Source: an uncultured Desulfobulbaceae bacterium
GTDB lineage: Bacteria > Desulfobacterota > Desulfobulbia > Desulfobulbales > Desulfocapsaceae
Length of the DNA: 40,571 nucleotides
Direction: 5' to 3'
Assembly: GCA_903887485.1 (NCBI GenBank)
Contig: CAISPV010000010.1
Span: forward strand, 1 to 40,571
Numbering within the stretch: position 1 is the first letter of the stretch; each line of letters begins with the position of its first letter. A program made the position numbers and the translations under genes. Below the pieces are notes generated by a model, which was not told where the DNA came from, made no database searches, and saw only the letters and a program-made list of their open reading frames with translations. Positions 18,749 through 25,974 of the stretch are shown piece after piece.

Positions 18749-19528
18749 ATGAAAAAGAAACAAAGTCTTAAACATTATATTCAACTTATCCAGTTAAAGG
18801 TTGCTGCCAATCTTCGAGCTGAGGCAGCGCGGAATTACCTCAGCTATCTCTGGTGGATTTTTGAGCCGATTCTTCATATGCTGGTGTACTATTTTGTCTT
18901 TGGTATGTTGTTGGCGCGTGGTACGGAGAATTTTTCTATTTTTTTATTGACAGGGCTTATCCCGTGGCTCTGGTTTGTTAAGACCATTACAAATTCCATG
19001 GGGAGTATAAGCCAGAACAAGGGATTGATGATGCAGGTGCATATTCCCAAGATTGTTTTGCCGACTATTGTTATATGTCAGGATGCCGTGAAACAGACTG
19101 TGGTTGTTGCCTTGCTTCTTCTGTTTTTAGTTCTTGCTGGTATTGAGCCTTCCTGGTCTTGGAGTGCTTTACCCTTACTCCTTATTACCCAAATTCTTTT
19201 AATTGCTGCTTGTGCATATCTGGTTGCTGCTGTCGTCCCTTTTCTTCCTGACTTGAGTTTTTTGATAAGTATGGGGTTGCAGATGCTTTTCTTCTGTTCC
19301 GGGATATTTTTTAAGGTAGAGGATGTGATTTTGGATAAGCATCTAAACCTCTTCTACATGAATCCCATGGCGAATCTGCTGAAAAATTATAGGAATATTC
19401 TTCTTTATAATCAGTGGCCTGACTGGCAGGCGCTTATAATTATAGTTGTATTATCTCTGGTGTTTATCTTTGTCATGTCACTGGTGATACGAAAGTTTGA
19501 TCACGTCTATCCAAGGGTTGTGCTATGA
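18749..19528 (+). CDS. wzm: ABC-2 type polysaccharide exporter, permease (Wzm/KpsM-like)
   Basis: 259 aa with an amphipathic N-terminus (LIQLKVAANLRAEAARNYLS) followed by LWWIFEPILHMLVYYFVFGM and about six hydrophobic segments, the layout of ABC2_membrane transport proteins for O-antigen, capsule or teichoic-type polymers. It contains TNSMGSISQNKGLMMQVHIP and the late PMANLLKNYRNILLYNQWPD, usual for the family. It overlaps the ATPase start by 4 nt (ATGA). It should form the inner-membrane channel exporting the lipid-linked glycan made by the upstream enzymes. Confidence 0.92.
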   Translation: MKKKQSLKHYIQLIQLKVAANLRAEAARNYLSYLWWIFEPILHMLVYYFVFGMLLARGTENFSIFLLTGLIPWLWFVKTITNSMGSISQNKGLMMQVHIPKIVLPTIVICQDAVKQTVVVALLLLFLVLAGIEPSWSWSALPLLLITQILLIAACAYLVAAVVPFLPDLSFLISMGLQMLFFCSGIFFKVEDVILDKHLNLFYMNPMANLLKNYRNILLYNQWPDWQALIIIVVLSLVFIFVMSLVIRKFDHVYPRVVL

Positions 19529-20244
19529 GTGGTAAGGATATTCTTATTTCAGTCCGGAATGTCGGCGTGCGATTCATGAGCCGCAGATCTCTCTTTAATC
19601 GCGACTATGTTGAAGCGCTTAAAGATGTCTCCTTTGATTTCCACCATGGTGACTCCCTTGGGGTCATCGGTAGGAATGGGGCTGGCAAGACAACTCTGCT
19701 ACGTCTTTTGGGTGGAATTATTCATCCAGATACAGGGGAAATTATTAACAATGATGCCAGCACTGCCCTGTTGTCTCTGCAGGTCGGGTTTGACCCGGAA
19801 CTGTCCGGTCGAATCAATGTGGTGTTGAGTGGCATGATGCTCGGATTCGACAGGAATTATGTAGAAGAAAACCTCGACAAGATCATCGCTTTTTCAGAAT
19901 TAGGAGAAGTTATAGACAGGCCGGTAAAGTCATATTCTACTGGAATGAGCGCGCGGTTAGGCTTTTCCGTAGCCTTGGAATTGAATCCTGATGTGCTGCT
20001 GATCGACGAGGTGATGGGAGTTGGAGATGTTGAGTTTCGCGAAAAATCTACTGCAGTAATGAAGGAGAAACTTCTGTCAGATCAAAGTATTATTCTTGTC
20101 TCGCACAGTGCGGGCACAGTGAAAAATCTCTGCAATCGAGCGGTTTGGATCGAGGACGGGGTTACGCAGATGGAAGGTGATTCCGCTGAGGTTGTAGAAG
20201 CATACGAAAGATACATTTGTGATAATGGGAAGGGAAAAAAGTAA
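19525..20244 (+). CDS. wzt: ABC-type polysaccharide exporter, ATPase (Wzt/KpsT-like, short form)
   Basis: 239 aa nucleotide-binding subunit. Walker A is GRNGAGKTT (49-57), the signature is YSTGMSARLG, Walker B is VLLIDEVMGVGD and the switch His is in ILVSHSAG. Together these are typical of Wzt/KpsT/TagH. The chain stops after the ATPase domain, so it lacks the C-terminal carbohydrate-binding domain of the longer Wzt proteins that recognise a capped O-antigen terminus. It is coupled to the permease gene and is the last clear member of the exporter unit. Confidence 0.92.
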   Translation: MSGKDILISVRNVGVRFMSRRSLFNRDYVEALKDVSFDFHHGDSLGVIGRNGAGKTTLLRLLGGIIHPDTGEIINNDASTALLSLQVGFDPELSGRINVVLSGMMLGFDRNYVEENLDKIIAFSELGEVIDRPVKSYSTGMSARLGFSVALELNPDVLLIDEVMGVGDVEFREKSTAVMKEKLLSDQSIILVSHSAGTVKNLCNRAVWIEDGVTQMEGDSAEVVEAYERYICDNGKGKK

Positions 20245-20562
20245 TTACGAACTGTAAATGGCGTCGTCAAGTACTTTGATCTACTTCGAGGCAGTGTGTT
20301 TTCAAAGATCCGTGACATTTAAAAACTGGCTGTCACCTCTCTTCTGTCACAGTTCTGTGGGTAAACAAAAAGTTGACAGGGTATGTTGATTTCGATGCTT
20401 TTTTCATACAGTTACCGATGTTTGTCGAATCTCAACTATTTTACGAATGACCCATAAAAAGTCGGTTGTGAATTGGCAGTTTACTAGAGATAAGGCCAGA
20501 ATCAAACTGGCACGCCTCTATCCGTCAATTGCCACTTGACATGACACTAGGGAGTTGAATCA
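20245..20562. other. 318-bp gap with insertion-sequence debris
   Basis: No intact gene. The right part codes for a transposase C-terminal tail (separate entry). The left part contains direct CTGTCAC copies (about 20324-20350) and fragments I cannot place. The gap suggests FkbM was joined to the operon through a former IS. Confidence 0.5.
20447..20539 (+). pseudogene. C-terminal remnant of an IS630-type transposase
   Basis: The frame ending at TGA 20537-20539 reads KKSVVNWQFTRDKARIKLAR and then LYPSIAT. VNWQFT-x3-ARIKL-x-RLYP is, from memory of the family, the usual tail of IS630-type DDE transposases. The catalytic domain is missing. Confidence 0.55.
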
Positions 20563-21279
20563 GTGGAAATGCTAGAAATTGTTGAAAAGTTAGTAAGCCT
20601 TTTGCCCAGTTCTGATGGTGGGGGGTGGATCATTGATGGAGGATGTCATTTTGGCGAGTTTGCCAGTTGTGCGATCAACAAATTTCCGACATCAAATATA
20701 TTATCGTTTGAGCCTGATTCAGATTCATGGGAGTGTGCTCAAAAAAACATTGGCTTTCACGATCAGATTGAAATTGTGAAGGCGGCACTTGGTGCCAAAA
20801 AAGGTCAGGCTGAATTCTTTAGGGGCCCGTGCTCAGCCACAAACTCATTGCTGCCTAGACCCGTGGAAGAATTGAGGCCCTATTACCCCAAACAGGCTTT
20901 CCTCAAGGGCGGAACTATTGTTGATGTCTTTACGATCGATGAGGAGTGTGAAAAGAGGGGAATCAAAGAGGTAGACGTTTTAAAACTTGATCTTCAGGGC
21001 GGTGAATTGGCGGCACTTGGTGACGCTCAGGCCTTACTTGAATCGGGATTGGCCAAAGTAATTATTATTGAGGCTGTTTTTATTAAAAAATACCAGAACC
21101 AACCTCTACTTTGGGAAATCTGGCGCTACCTGGAGGCATATGGGTACACTTTGTACTCATTAGAAGAAATAAAGATTGGCTTGTATCATACCGAGAAGAT
21201 CAGTCTGAGACATGGTCAATGGAACCAGTGTGATGCTATTTTTATAGCCAGATCGATTCGCAGGGTCCTAGACAAGTAA
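20563..21279 (+). CDS. FkbM family SAM-dependent methyltransferase
   Basis: 238 aa from a GTG at 20563 with GGAG eight bases upstream; an ATG at 20569 is an alternative. The domain begins WIIDGGCHFGEFASCAINKF (glycine-rich SAM loop, as in FkbM enzymes), then ILSFEPDSDSWECAQKN (acidic residue for SAM ribose) and VDVLKLDLQGGELAALGDA, the FkbM LKxDxQGxE signature. FkbM proteins O-methylate sugars or polyketides. At the end of a glycan cluster it probably methylates a sugar of the exported polymer. It is separated from the exporter by IS debris and may have its own promoter. Confidence 0.9.
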   Translation: MEMLEIVEKLVSLLPSSDGGGWIIDGGCHFGEFASCAINKFPTSNILSFEPDSDSWECAQKNIGFHDQIEIVKAALGAKKGQAEFFRGPCSATNSLLPRPVEELRPYYPKQAFLKGGTIVDVFTIDEECEKRGIKEVDVLKLDLQGGELAALGDAQALLESGLAKVIIIEAVFIKKYQNQPLLWEIWRYLEAYGYTLYSLEEIKIGLYHTEKISLRHGQWNQCDAIFIARSIRRVLDK

Positions 21280-21442
21280 ATAGGGTTAGCTTTTGATTCA
21301 GTAACGAAAACAACTCCTTGTGGGGCCGTTTGAATTTGTTTGAATTGCCCTGTTGGCTGTAGTAATCGTTTGATTTCTTTAGGGGTGACCCCCCCGGCTT
21401 TGCCGGTCGACAACAAAAGTTTGACGATTTCGGCAAATCAAA

Positions 21443-21490
21443 GAAGCCTCCGAGTTCGTGGTCCGATGAAAGTCACGAGAAGGAGGCTTC
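21443..21490. repeat. Interrupted inverted repeat ending in a Shine-Dalgarno
   Basis: GAAGCCTCC (21443-21451) pairs with GGAGGCTTC (21482-21490), with an inner TCGTG/CACGA stem. The right arm contains GGAGG just ahead of an ATG at 21491, so the hairpin would hide the ribosome binding site. Confidence 0.6.
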
Positions 21491-21547
21491 ATGAACAACG
21501 TACAAACCCCTAAGCCACTCGAAGTGGGAATGCAAGCCTTTTTCTGA
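21491..21547 (+). CDS. 18-codon ORF behind a strong SD (leader peptide or truncated gene start)
   Basis: ATG at 21491 to TGA at 21545-21547 encodes MNNVQTPKPLEVGMQAFF. The AGGAGG at 21481-21486 sits well for this ATG. Most likely the first codons of a lost mobile-element gene; a real leader peptide is possible but no downstream plus-strand gene follows. Confidence 0.3.
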   Translation: MNNVQTPKPLEVGMQAFF

Positions 21548-21662
21548 GATCTAGCCTGAATGATTACATGTTATATCGCAAAAACGAGCTTTTGTTTAAT
21601 AAAAATGAAGTGTTGTGGCTTTTTAAGTGCAATGTGCATAATGGGGTTGGTTAAATTAATAC

Positions 21663-21694
21663 AGGCACATCTGCCTCTGTTGGCAGATGTGCCT
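21663..21694 (-). terminator. Hairpin terminator downstream of the collagen-like gene
   Basis: AGGCACATCTGCC (21663-21675) and GGCAGATGTGCCT (21682-21694) form a perfect 13-bp stem with a 6-nt loop. No long U-tract follows on either strand, so efficiency is uncertain. It lies 48 bp past the minus-strand stop. Confidence 0.6.
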
Positions 21695-21741
21695 TCGCCG
21701 TAAGAATGCTTCACTCTTTGTAGTCTTATGCCTTTGAACGG

Positions 21742-23682
21742 TTACTTTCCGTTCCATCCATTTTGAGTACAAATCCAAAGTGTGCCGTTGGCAGTGGGGT
21801 CAATTTTCATTCGCCCATACTCCACGGCTTCATCGCAATCTGTTGAAGGAGGGATGCCACTGACGGTGTCCAATTGAAAATAACCTTTTACTTGGAGTCT
21901 GCTGTTAGGTACGGTCGTGCCGATACCAACATTGCCAACTGGGAATGATACAGTTTGATTTCCGACGATACTGAACATCTCTTTGAAAATTGGGCCTGGT
22001 GAAATATGTCGTATACTGAATTTAGCATCTGGCAAATTAAAAAGAGATGAACCGTAATCAAACATTGCCCAACCGTTATATAGACCCTGATAATCATTTG
22101 GCCCAATAAATGCGATACGAGGGGCATAATCCGCTGGATCACTCGCCATAACAGTCATTCGGCTATTGGTCAGCCCGGTAGTGATTTGGGCGTGAGAGGA
22201 GCCCCCTGTGTGTCCCATGACCTGCATCTTATAATCATTTCCGGTGCCAGTCTCTACGCTGAAGACCTTGCCACCAGTCGCATTCTGCACGTCAAGGCTG
22301 TGTCCTGGAGTTGCTGTTCCGATTCCAACATTCTGAGCGGTTGTCACCTTGCCGCTAGCATCGGTCCATGAAGAGGTCCCGGACGGGCCAGTCGCGCCGG
22401 ACGGGCCCGTATCGCCCTTAAGACCAGGAGCGCCATCATTACCCGGTACACCCTGAGGACCAATAGCACCCTGGGATCCGGTAGCACCCTGAAGACCGTT
22501 AGTGCCATCCTTACCCGCTACACCCTGAGGACCAATAGCACCCTGGGATCCAGTATCACCCTTAAGACCAGGAGCGCCATCATTACCCGCTACACCCTGG
22601 GGTCCGGTAGCGCCCTGGGATCCGGTAGCACCCTGGGGTCCAGCAGCACCCTGGGATCCGGCAGCACCCTGCGGGCCAGAAAACATGGCACTAAATGCTA
22701 CCCCGCCGGCGAGATTTTCTATTCCAACAATGCCTCCCGTGGCGACCTTAAAGGCAGTTGCATCAGCGGCTGATCTGAAGAAACCCCTATGATAACAATC
22801 TGCATCATGTTGGTAGAAAGCGGAAACGTATGCAAAATCTTTAACCTGGTAGCAAACATCCTTAGCGCATGTAAGCGGTGTACCGCTCGGTGTTGCATCC
22901 GTATATTCGAGAGGAGACGCGGCTGCGGCCGGCAGGCCTCCGGCATAATTCCCGGACTCTACATACATTCCCGATTTGCCAAAGCCGCTCTCGCCGAAAT
23001 GGTTATCTCCAGTGACTATCACATTCAAAGGAGTAGGTATAGGAAACGACTTTCCAAAGACGGCAATACCAAGGCCGCCCCATTGGTTATCTTCCGTGTA
23101 GATATTTTTCACAGTGACATTTTGCGAATCCATCATGTAAACACCGGCGCCACCATTCTGCACGGACGTGATGTTGACAAGCGAAACGTGATCAGCCCCG
23201 TTCAGGTTGACGCCGGACTTTCCGAAGCCGGTAACCGTGACATCCTGAATCGAAATATTGGTGGTGCCCGACATGTTGACGCCATAGAACGGCTTGTGGT
23301 CTGTGCCTGAGTTCGCCGGCCAGCTCAAGTACTGAGACATGTTGCCGTCAATGGTTACGTCCTTGATGATCAAGCCGGTTGCGCCTGCTGGAATATCCAT
23401 GAATATTGGATTGGCTGTAGAGGCCATGCCATTCAGTATTTTCGTCACGTGGGCGCCCGCACCCTTAATGGTGAGGTTGGGTGTATTTATGGAAAGTGGT
23501 GACGTAATCGAATACGTTCCTGCGGCGAGATTGATGGTATCGCCGCCGGTTGCGCCTGAGATGGCGGCCGCCAGGTCAGCACCATTTGTCAGATTGGTGG
23601 TGATAGCCCATGCCGGAGCCGCCATACAGACCCCCAGCGTTACTGCTGCCAAAATAAACCTGGATTTTCTTAAACCCATCAT
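21742..23682 (-). CDS. Secreted parallel beta-helix / collagen-like surface protein
   Basis: 646 aa. A signal peptide (basic MMGLRKSRF, hydrophobic stretch, cleavage after APAWA) is followed by a right-handed beta-helix region (about 28-260; ITSPLSINTPNLTIKGAGAH, NISIQDVTVTGFGKSGVNL) like pectate-lyase-fold surface proteins. Residues about 336-437 are 34 unbroken Gly-X-Y triplets (GPQ, GAT, GND, GAP, GLK, GDT), a collagen-like stalk. The C-terminus has repeats like VGIGTATPGHSLDVQNATG and VGIGTTVPNSRLQVKGYFQL, seen in phage-tail-fibre-like and surface proteins, and ends CTQNGWNGK. AGGAGGGG lies 5 nt before the ATG at 23682; a second ATG at 23679 is also usable. The leader carries a c-di-GMP riboswitch. 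I infer a trimeric adhesin or matrix protein. Confidence 0.82.
   Translation of the reverse strand: MMGLRKSRFILAAVTLGVCMAAPAWAITTNLTNGADLAAAISGATGGDTINLAAGTYSITSPLSINTPNLTIKGAGAHVTKILNGMASTANPIFMDIPAGATGLIIKDVTIDGNMSQYLSWPANSGTDHKPFYGVNMSGTTNISIQDVTVTGFGKSGVNLNGADHVSLVNITSVQNGGAGVYMMDSQNVTVKNIYTEDNQWGGLGIAVFGKSFPIPTPLNVIVTGDNHFGESGFGKSGMYVESGNYAGGLPAAAASPLEYTDATPSGTPLTCAKDVCYQVKDFAYVSAFYQHDADCYHRGFFRSAADATAFKVATGGIVGIENLAGGVAFSAMFSGPQGAAGSQGAAGPQGATGSQGATGPQGVAGNDGAPGLKGDTGSQGAIGPQGVAGKDGTNGLQGATGSQGAIGPQGVPGNDGAPGLKGDTGPSGATGPSGTSSWTDASGKVTTAQNVGIGTATPGHSLDVQNATGGKVFSVETGTGNDYKMQVMGHTGGSSHAQITTGLTNSRMTVMASDPADYAPRIAFIGPNDYQGLYNGWAMFDYGSSLFNLPDAKFSIRHISPGPIFKEMFSIVGNQTVSFPVGNVGIGTTVPNSRLQVKGYFQLDTVSGIPPSTDCDEAVEYGRMKIDPTANGTLWICTQNGWNGK
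22372..22677 (-). repeat. Collagen-like Gly-X-Y coding repeats
   Basis: 306 bp encode 34 consecutive G-X-Y triplets. Larger blocks are duplicated: the segment with CCCTTAAGACCAGGAGCGCC (plus strand) occurs near 22416 and 22559, and ACCCTGAGGACCAATAGC near 22450 and 22522. Length variation by recombination is expected and stays in frame. Confidence 0.9.
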
Positions 23683-23847
23683 AAACCCCTCCTATAAAAT
23701 TGTTAAAGATTTGCTCATAAAACGAGCATATTGCAGAAAAATGCTTGCACACTCATGCCTCGTTGCCTCGAAACTACCCCGAACTCGGTTATCTGGTCGC
23801 TTTTCTTGACACGACCCTCTAACTTGATAAAAGAATCAGCGAGTCAT

Positions 23848-23883
23848 CGAAAGAGAACTACCCCTCAGTTAGATTCTCTTTCG
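23848..23883 (-). promoter_or_regulatory. 10-bp hairpin in the 5' leader of the collagen-like gene
   Basis: CGAAAGAGAA (23848-23857) and TTCTCTTTCG (23874-23883) are perfect inverted repeats around a 16-nt loop, between the riboswitch terminator and the start codon. It could be an extra leader structure; no U-tract follows. Confidence 0.45.
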
Positions 23884-23924
23884 ATTGATATGAAATAGAG
23901 CTTTCCGATATTTAAAATTTTGGC

Positions 23925-23964
23925 AAAAAAAAGCCGGGTTACCTGATATTCAGGTAACCCGGCT
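23925..23964 (-). terminator. Intrinsic terminator of the c-di-GMP riboswitch
   Basis: On the minus strand AGCCGGGTTACCTGA, a short loop, TCAGGTAACCCGGCT, then eight T. A perfect 15-bp stem and U-tract make a strong terminator about 240 nt ahead of the start codon. Its left arm repeats the 3' strand of the aptamer. Confidence 0.88.
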
Positions 23965-24022
23965 ATCCACATGCGCTTGCAGGCTACCCGATATCAGGTA
24001 ACCCGGCTATCCACTTGCGCTT
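23946..24022 (-). repeat. Tandem duplication of the riboswitch 3' half
   Basis: Two copies of about 32-33 nt containing GCGCAWGTGGATAGCCGGG (minus strand) lie at 23991-24022 and 23946-23978, with one substitution and one indel. The first copy completes the aptamer; the second copy forms the 5' arm of the terminator. Confidence 0.85.
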
Positions 24023-24080
24023 GTGATGGACCCGTGGCTTTCCGTCCCTGCCTTACGACAGGTTTGGCATTTTCATGGAT
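23980..24080 (-). promoter_or_regulatory. Cyclic di-GMP-I (GEMM-I) riboswitch aptamer
   Basis: The minus strand reads TGCCAAACC, a small stem (TGTCGTAAGGCA), GGGACGGAAAGCCACGGGTC, a variable arm, then GGATAGCCGGGTTACC. This is the order of conserved elements of GEMM-I aptamers (GGCAAACC ... GGGACGCAAAGCC ... GGTAGCGGGGTTACC in the Vibrio Vc2 RNA). It lies between a sigma-54-type promoter and an intrinsic terminator upstream of the collagen-like gene, so c-di-GMP probably controls transcription read-through. Whether the ligand turns the gene on or off cannot be decided by eye. The ends are approximate. Confidence 0.85.
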
Positions 24081-24100
24081 TTATATTTGAATTATTTGCT

Positions 24101-24117
24101 AGCAATTTTTGTGCCAA
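24101..24117 (-). promoter_or_regulatory. Sigma-54 (RpoN) type promoter ahead of the riboswitch
   Basis: The minus strand reads TTGGCACAAAAATTGCT, matching TGGCAC-N5-TTGCW with the -24 GG and -12 GC separated by 10 bp as required. Predicted transcription start is near 24091, about 15 nt ahead of the aptamer. Confidence 0.7.
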
Positions 24118-24212
24118 TAAAATGACAGGAATTCTCAATTAGACGTGATGCACTTATGTGTCATAGGATATTTTTTTTAAAAAAGTGAATTGGCCAACTG
24201 ATGAACGATGGC

Positions 24213-24377
24213 AAACCCAATATTATTGGGTTTAATGACCCAATGTTACATAAAAAAAGTGTCACAGGTGGGGGTTTTGCACAAAAAAATGTCACATACA
24301 TACAAAAAAGTGTCACAAAAAAGTACATAGTGCTTGAACGAGAACTTGTACACAGGTGGGGGTCACACAGGTGGGGG
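24213..24377. repeat. Short repeats and hairpin flanking a RAYT remnant
   Basis: CACAGGTGGGGG occurs three times (24263-24274, 24351-24362, 24366-24377) and AAAAAARTGTCACA three times (about 24252, 24283, 24304). AAACCCAAT-ATT-ATTGGGTTT (24213-24233) is a perfect hairpin. Such repeats ahead of a REP-associated transposase gene suggest its substrate or end sequences. Confidence 0.6.
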
Positions 24378-24421
24378 ACAGGTTTTGCATTCCAGTGCAA
24401 TTGATCCGTTATAATAAATTC

Positions 24422-24550
24422 ATGGCAAGACCTTTGAGAATAGAACTGGCGGGTGGCTTCTACCATGTGACCTCACGCGGAGATCATCGCGAGGATATTT
24501 TCCTCTGCGAGATGGACCGGTATGTTTCGGCGTTCATTATGCGACTGTAA
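24422..24550 (+). pseudogene. Truncated REP-associated tyrosine transposase (RAYT, Y1_Tnp)
   Basis: ATG at 24422 encodes MARPLRIELAGGFYHVTSRG and DHREDIFLCEMDRY, the classic N-terminus of RAYT transposases (xRxxRI-x5-YHVTxRG). The frame ends at TAA 24548-24550 after 42 codons, while full-length proteins are about 200-300 aa and need the later catalytic Tyr. The next 100 bp carries only scraps (TGCAAGACCTGACCTCAAT), so most of the gene is deleted. Confidence 0.8.
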
Positions 24551-24651
24551 TCTTGACTGTGAGACAAAAGTGAAAGAGGCCGATGCTTGATTGCAAGACC
24601 TGCAAGACCTGACCTCAATCCTTTTGAAGTTCGGCCGATCATTTAAGTTAC

Positions 24652-25893
24652 TTAGCTGGCAAGACAATATGCAAAAGGGATCCCAAGCAGATTTTCATCA
24701 TACAATCGCACGCATTCATCGTTGTTGATGACAATTCCATACGGGCATTTATATTCCTTGATAAAATCCCTGATTCCACGCAACTCTCGCCCCACAACCT
24801 TCTGGCCATATTTGATTTCAATGGGCAACAGGCCGAATTCTCCTTCAAGGATCAAATCAACTTCGGCACCACCACTGGTTCGATAGTGGTAATATTCATA
24901 CGAGACGCCCAGGGCATTCAACCCACGCAATATTTCTTCTATCACCATAGCCTCCCAGGATTGTCCCATTCCAGGGTGAGCCAGAAGATCGTTGATTCCC
25001 TGCAAGTGGAGAAGAAAATGTAACAGTCCTGTATCACGCAGATATCCTTTTGGGTGCTTGACGATACGCTTGGAGACGTTTTTGTCGTATGGTGGAATAT
25101 GACGCCAGATAAATGTACCATGCGCGATAAGGATGTATTCTCGGGCTGTGGGTTGGGACACACCAAGGGCCCTGGCAATGTTTGAGTAATTGATGATGGT
25201 TCCAGATAGACTGCTTAACATCTGCAGGAAAAGCATAAATTTTTGTCGATTTAATCCTGGAAAAAGTCGCTGAATATCACGATTAAGATAGGTTTGCACA
25301 TAATTTTGCATCCACAGTTTTGTGAATCGGGGATTATTCTTCATCCACGGCTCCGGGTATCCTCCCCTGAACCAGTAATCATACTGATTCTGAATGATAT
25401 TTTTTGGGATCTGCAAGGCTTGAAAGTCCTGAAGAGATGCTTGACCCGCGATCAGCCTCGCTATTCCCGGTGTTATACTCTGCTGTGTCTCGGCAAATGT
25501 AAAGGGGGCCAACTCCATGATGGCTATTCGTCCAGCAAGACTTTCGGAAATAGAACTGATAAGCTCAGGAGAACTGGAACCCGTGACAATAAATCTTCCG
25601 GGTTTGTCTCGGTCGGCATCGATGGCAACTCGAAGACTTGCAAACAGTTCAGGCAAGAGTTGAGCCTCATCAATAGCAACATGAGAAGGGTTGAGGCGTA
25701 AGAAAAGATCTGCATCCCTGGATATGATTTCAAAATCACTTCCCTTTTCCAGATCAAAGAGTTGCCATGGGGCGGGAAGTTGCTGCAAGAGAGTTGTTTT
25801 GCCACATTGACGCACTCCCACCACAGCCACACAGGGAAATAAGGTCAAAAGATCCGCCAGCAATTTTTGATAAATTCTTTCCATACCTTGCAT
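24652..25893 (-). CDS. AAA+ ATPase with C-terminal DUF4143
   Basis: 413 aa from the ATG at 25893; a TTG at 25920 or ATG at 25884 are alternatives. The N-terminal AAA_14 ATPase has Walker A GVRQCGKTTLL and Walker B HVAIDEAQLLPE, plus sensor-like FIVTGSSSPELI. The middle is a winged-helix-like segment (NIARALGVSQPTAREYI). The C-terminal DUF4143 has YYHYRTSGGAEVDLILEGE and LLPIEIK, a PD-(D/E)xK-like nuclease pattern. These widespread proteins travel horizontally and have no firm function. It is the last gene inside the island, convergent with the RAYT remnant, and its start lies within a perfect 21-bp inverted repeat. Confidence 0.85.
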   Translation of the reverse strand: MQGMERIYQKLLADLLTLFPCVAVVGVRQCGKTTLLQQLPAPWQLFDLEKGSDFEIISRDADLFLRLNPSHVAIDEAQLLPELFASLRVAIDADRDKPGRFIVTGSSSPELISSISESLAGRIAIMELAPFTFAETQQSITPGIARLIAGQASLQDFQALQIPKNIIQNQYDYWFRGGYPEPWMKNNPRFTKLWMQNYVQTYLNRDIQRLFPGLNRQKFMLFLQMLSSLSGTIINYSNIARALGVSQPTAREYILIAHGTFIWRHIPPYDKNVSKRIVKHPKGYLRDTGLLHFLLHLQGINDLLAHPGMGQSWEAMVIEEILRGLNALGVSYEYYHYRTSGGAEVDLILEGEFGLLPIEIKYGQKVVGRELRGIRDFIKEYKCPYGIVINNDECVRLYDENLLGIPFAYCLAS

Positions 25894-25934
25894 TATAAAA
25901 GCGCCTATTTGAAAATGCAAGGTATGGAAAGAAT
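25874..25934. repeat. Perfect 21-bp inverted repeat over the ATPase start codon
   Basis: Arms 25874-25894 and 25914-25934 are exact reverse complements (CTTTCCATACCTTGCATT core) around a 19-nt spacer. The left arm encodes the first residues (MQGMERI); the right arm is in the leader. An mRNA hairpin would sequester the start codon; as DNA it could be an operator. Confidence 0.85.
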
Positions 25935-25974
25935 ATTTAGCGCCCCCAAAGATTGATTATTTCTTGGTTAAAAT

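Larger units (their letters stand above)
21280..21741. other. 462-bp intergenic region with structured elements
   Basis: Between convergent fkbM and the collagen-like gene. It contains an interrupted inverted repeat with a strong SD and an 18-codon frame (21443-21547) and a 13-bp terminator hairpin (21663-21694). Two short minus-strand frames at 21216-21436 overlap the end of fkbM and have no recognisable content. GGGGTGACCCCCCCGGC near 21384-21400 is a G/C block unlike the AT-rich surroundings, suggesting transposon debris. Confidence 0.5.

Noticed and set aside
22372-22677. Possible CRISPR or non-coding repeat array
   Set aside because: Periodicity is 9 bp of Gly-X-Y codons in a continuous open frame.
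22789-23310. 173-codon plus-strand frame
   Set aside because: Antisense to the beta-helix part of the collagen-like protein; no recognisable domain.
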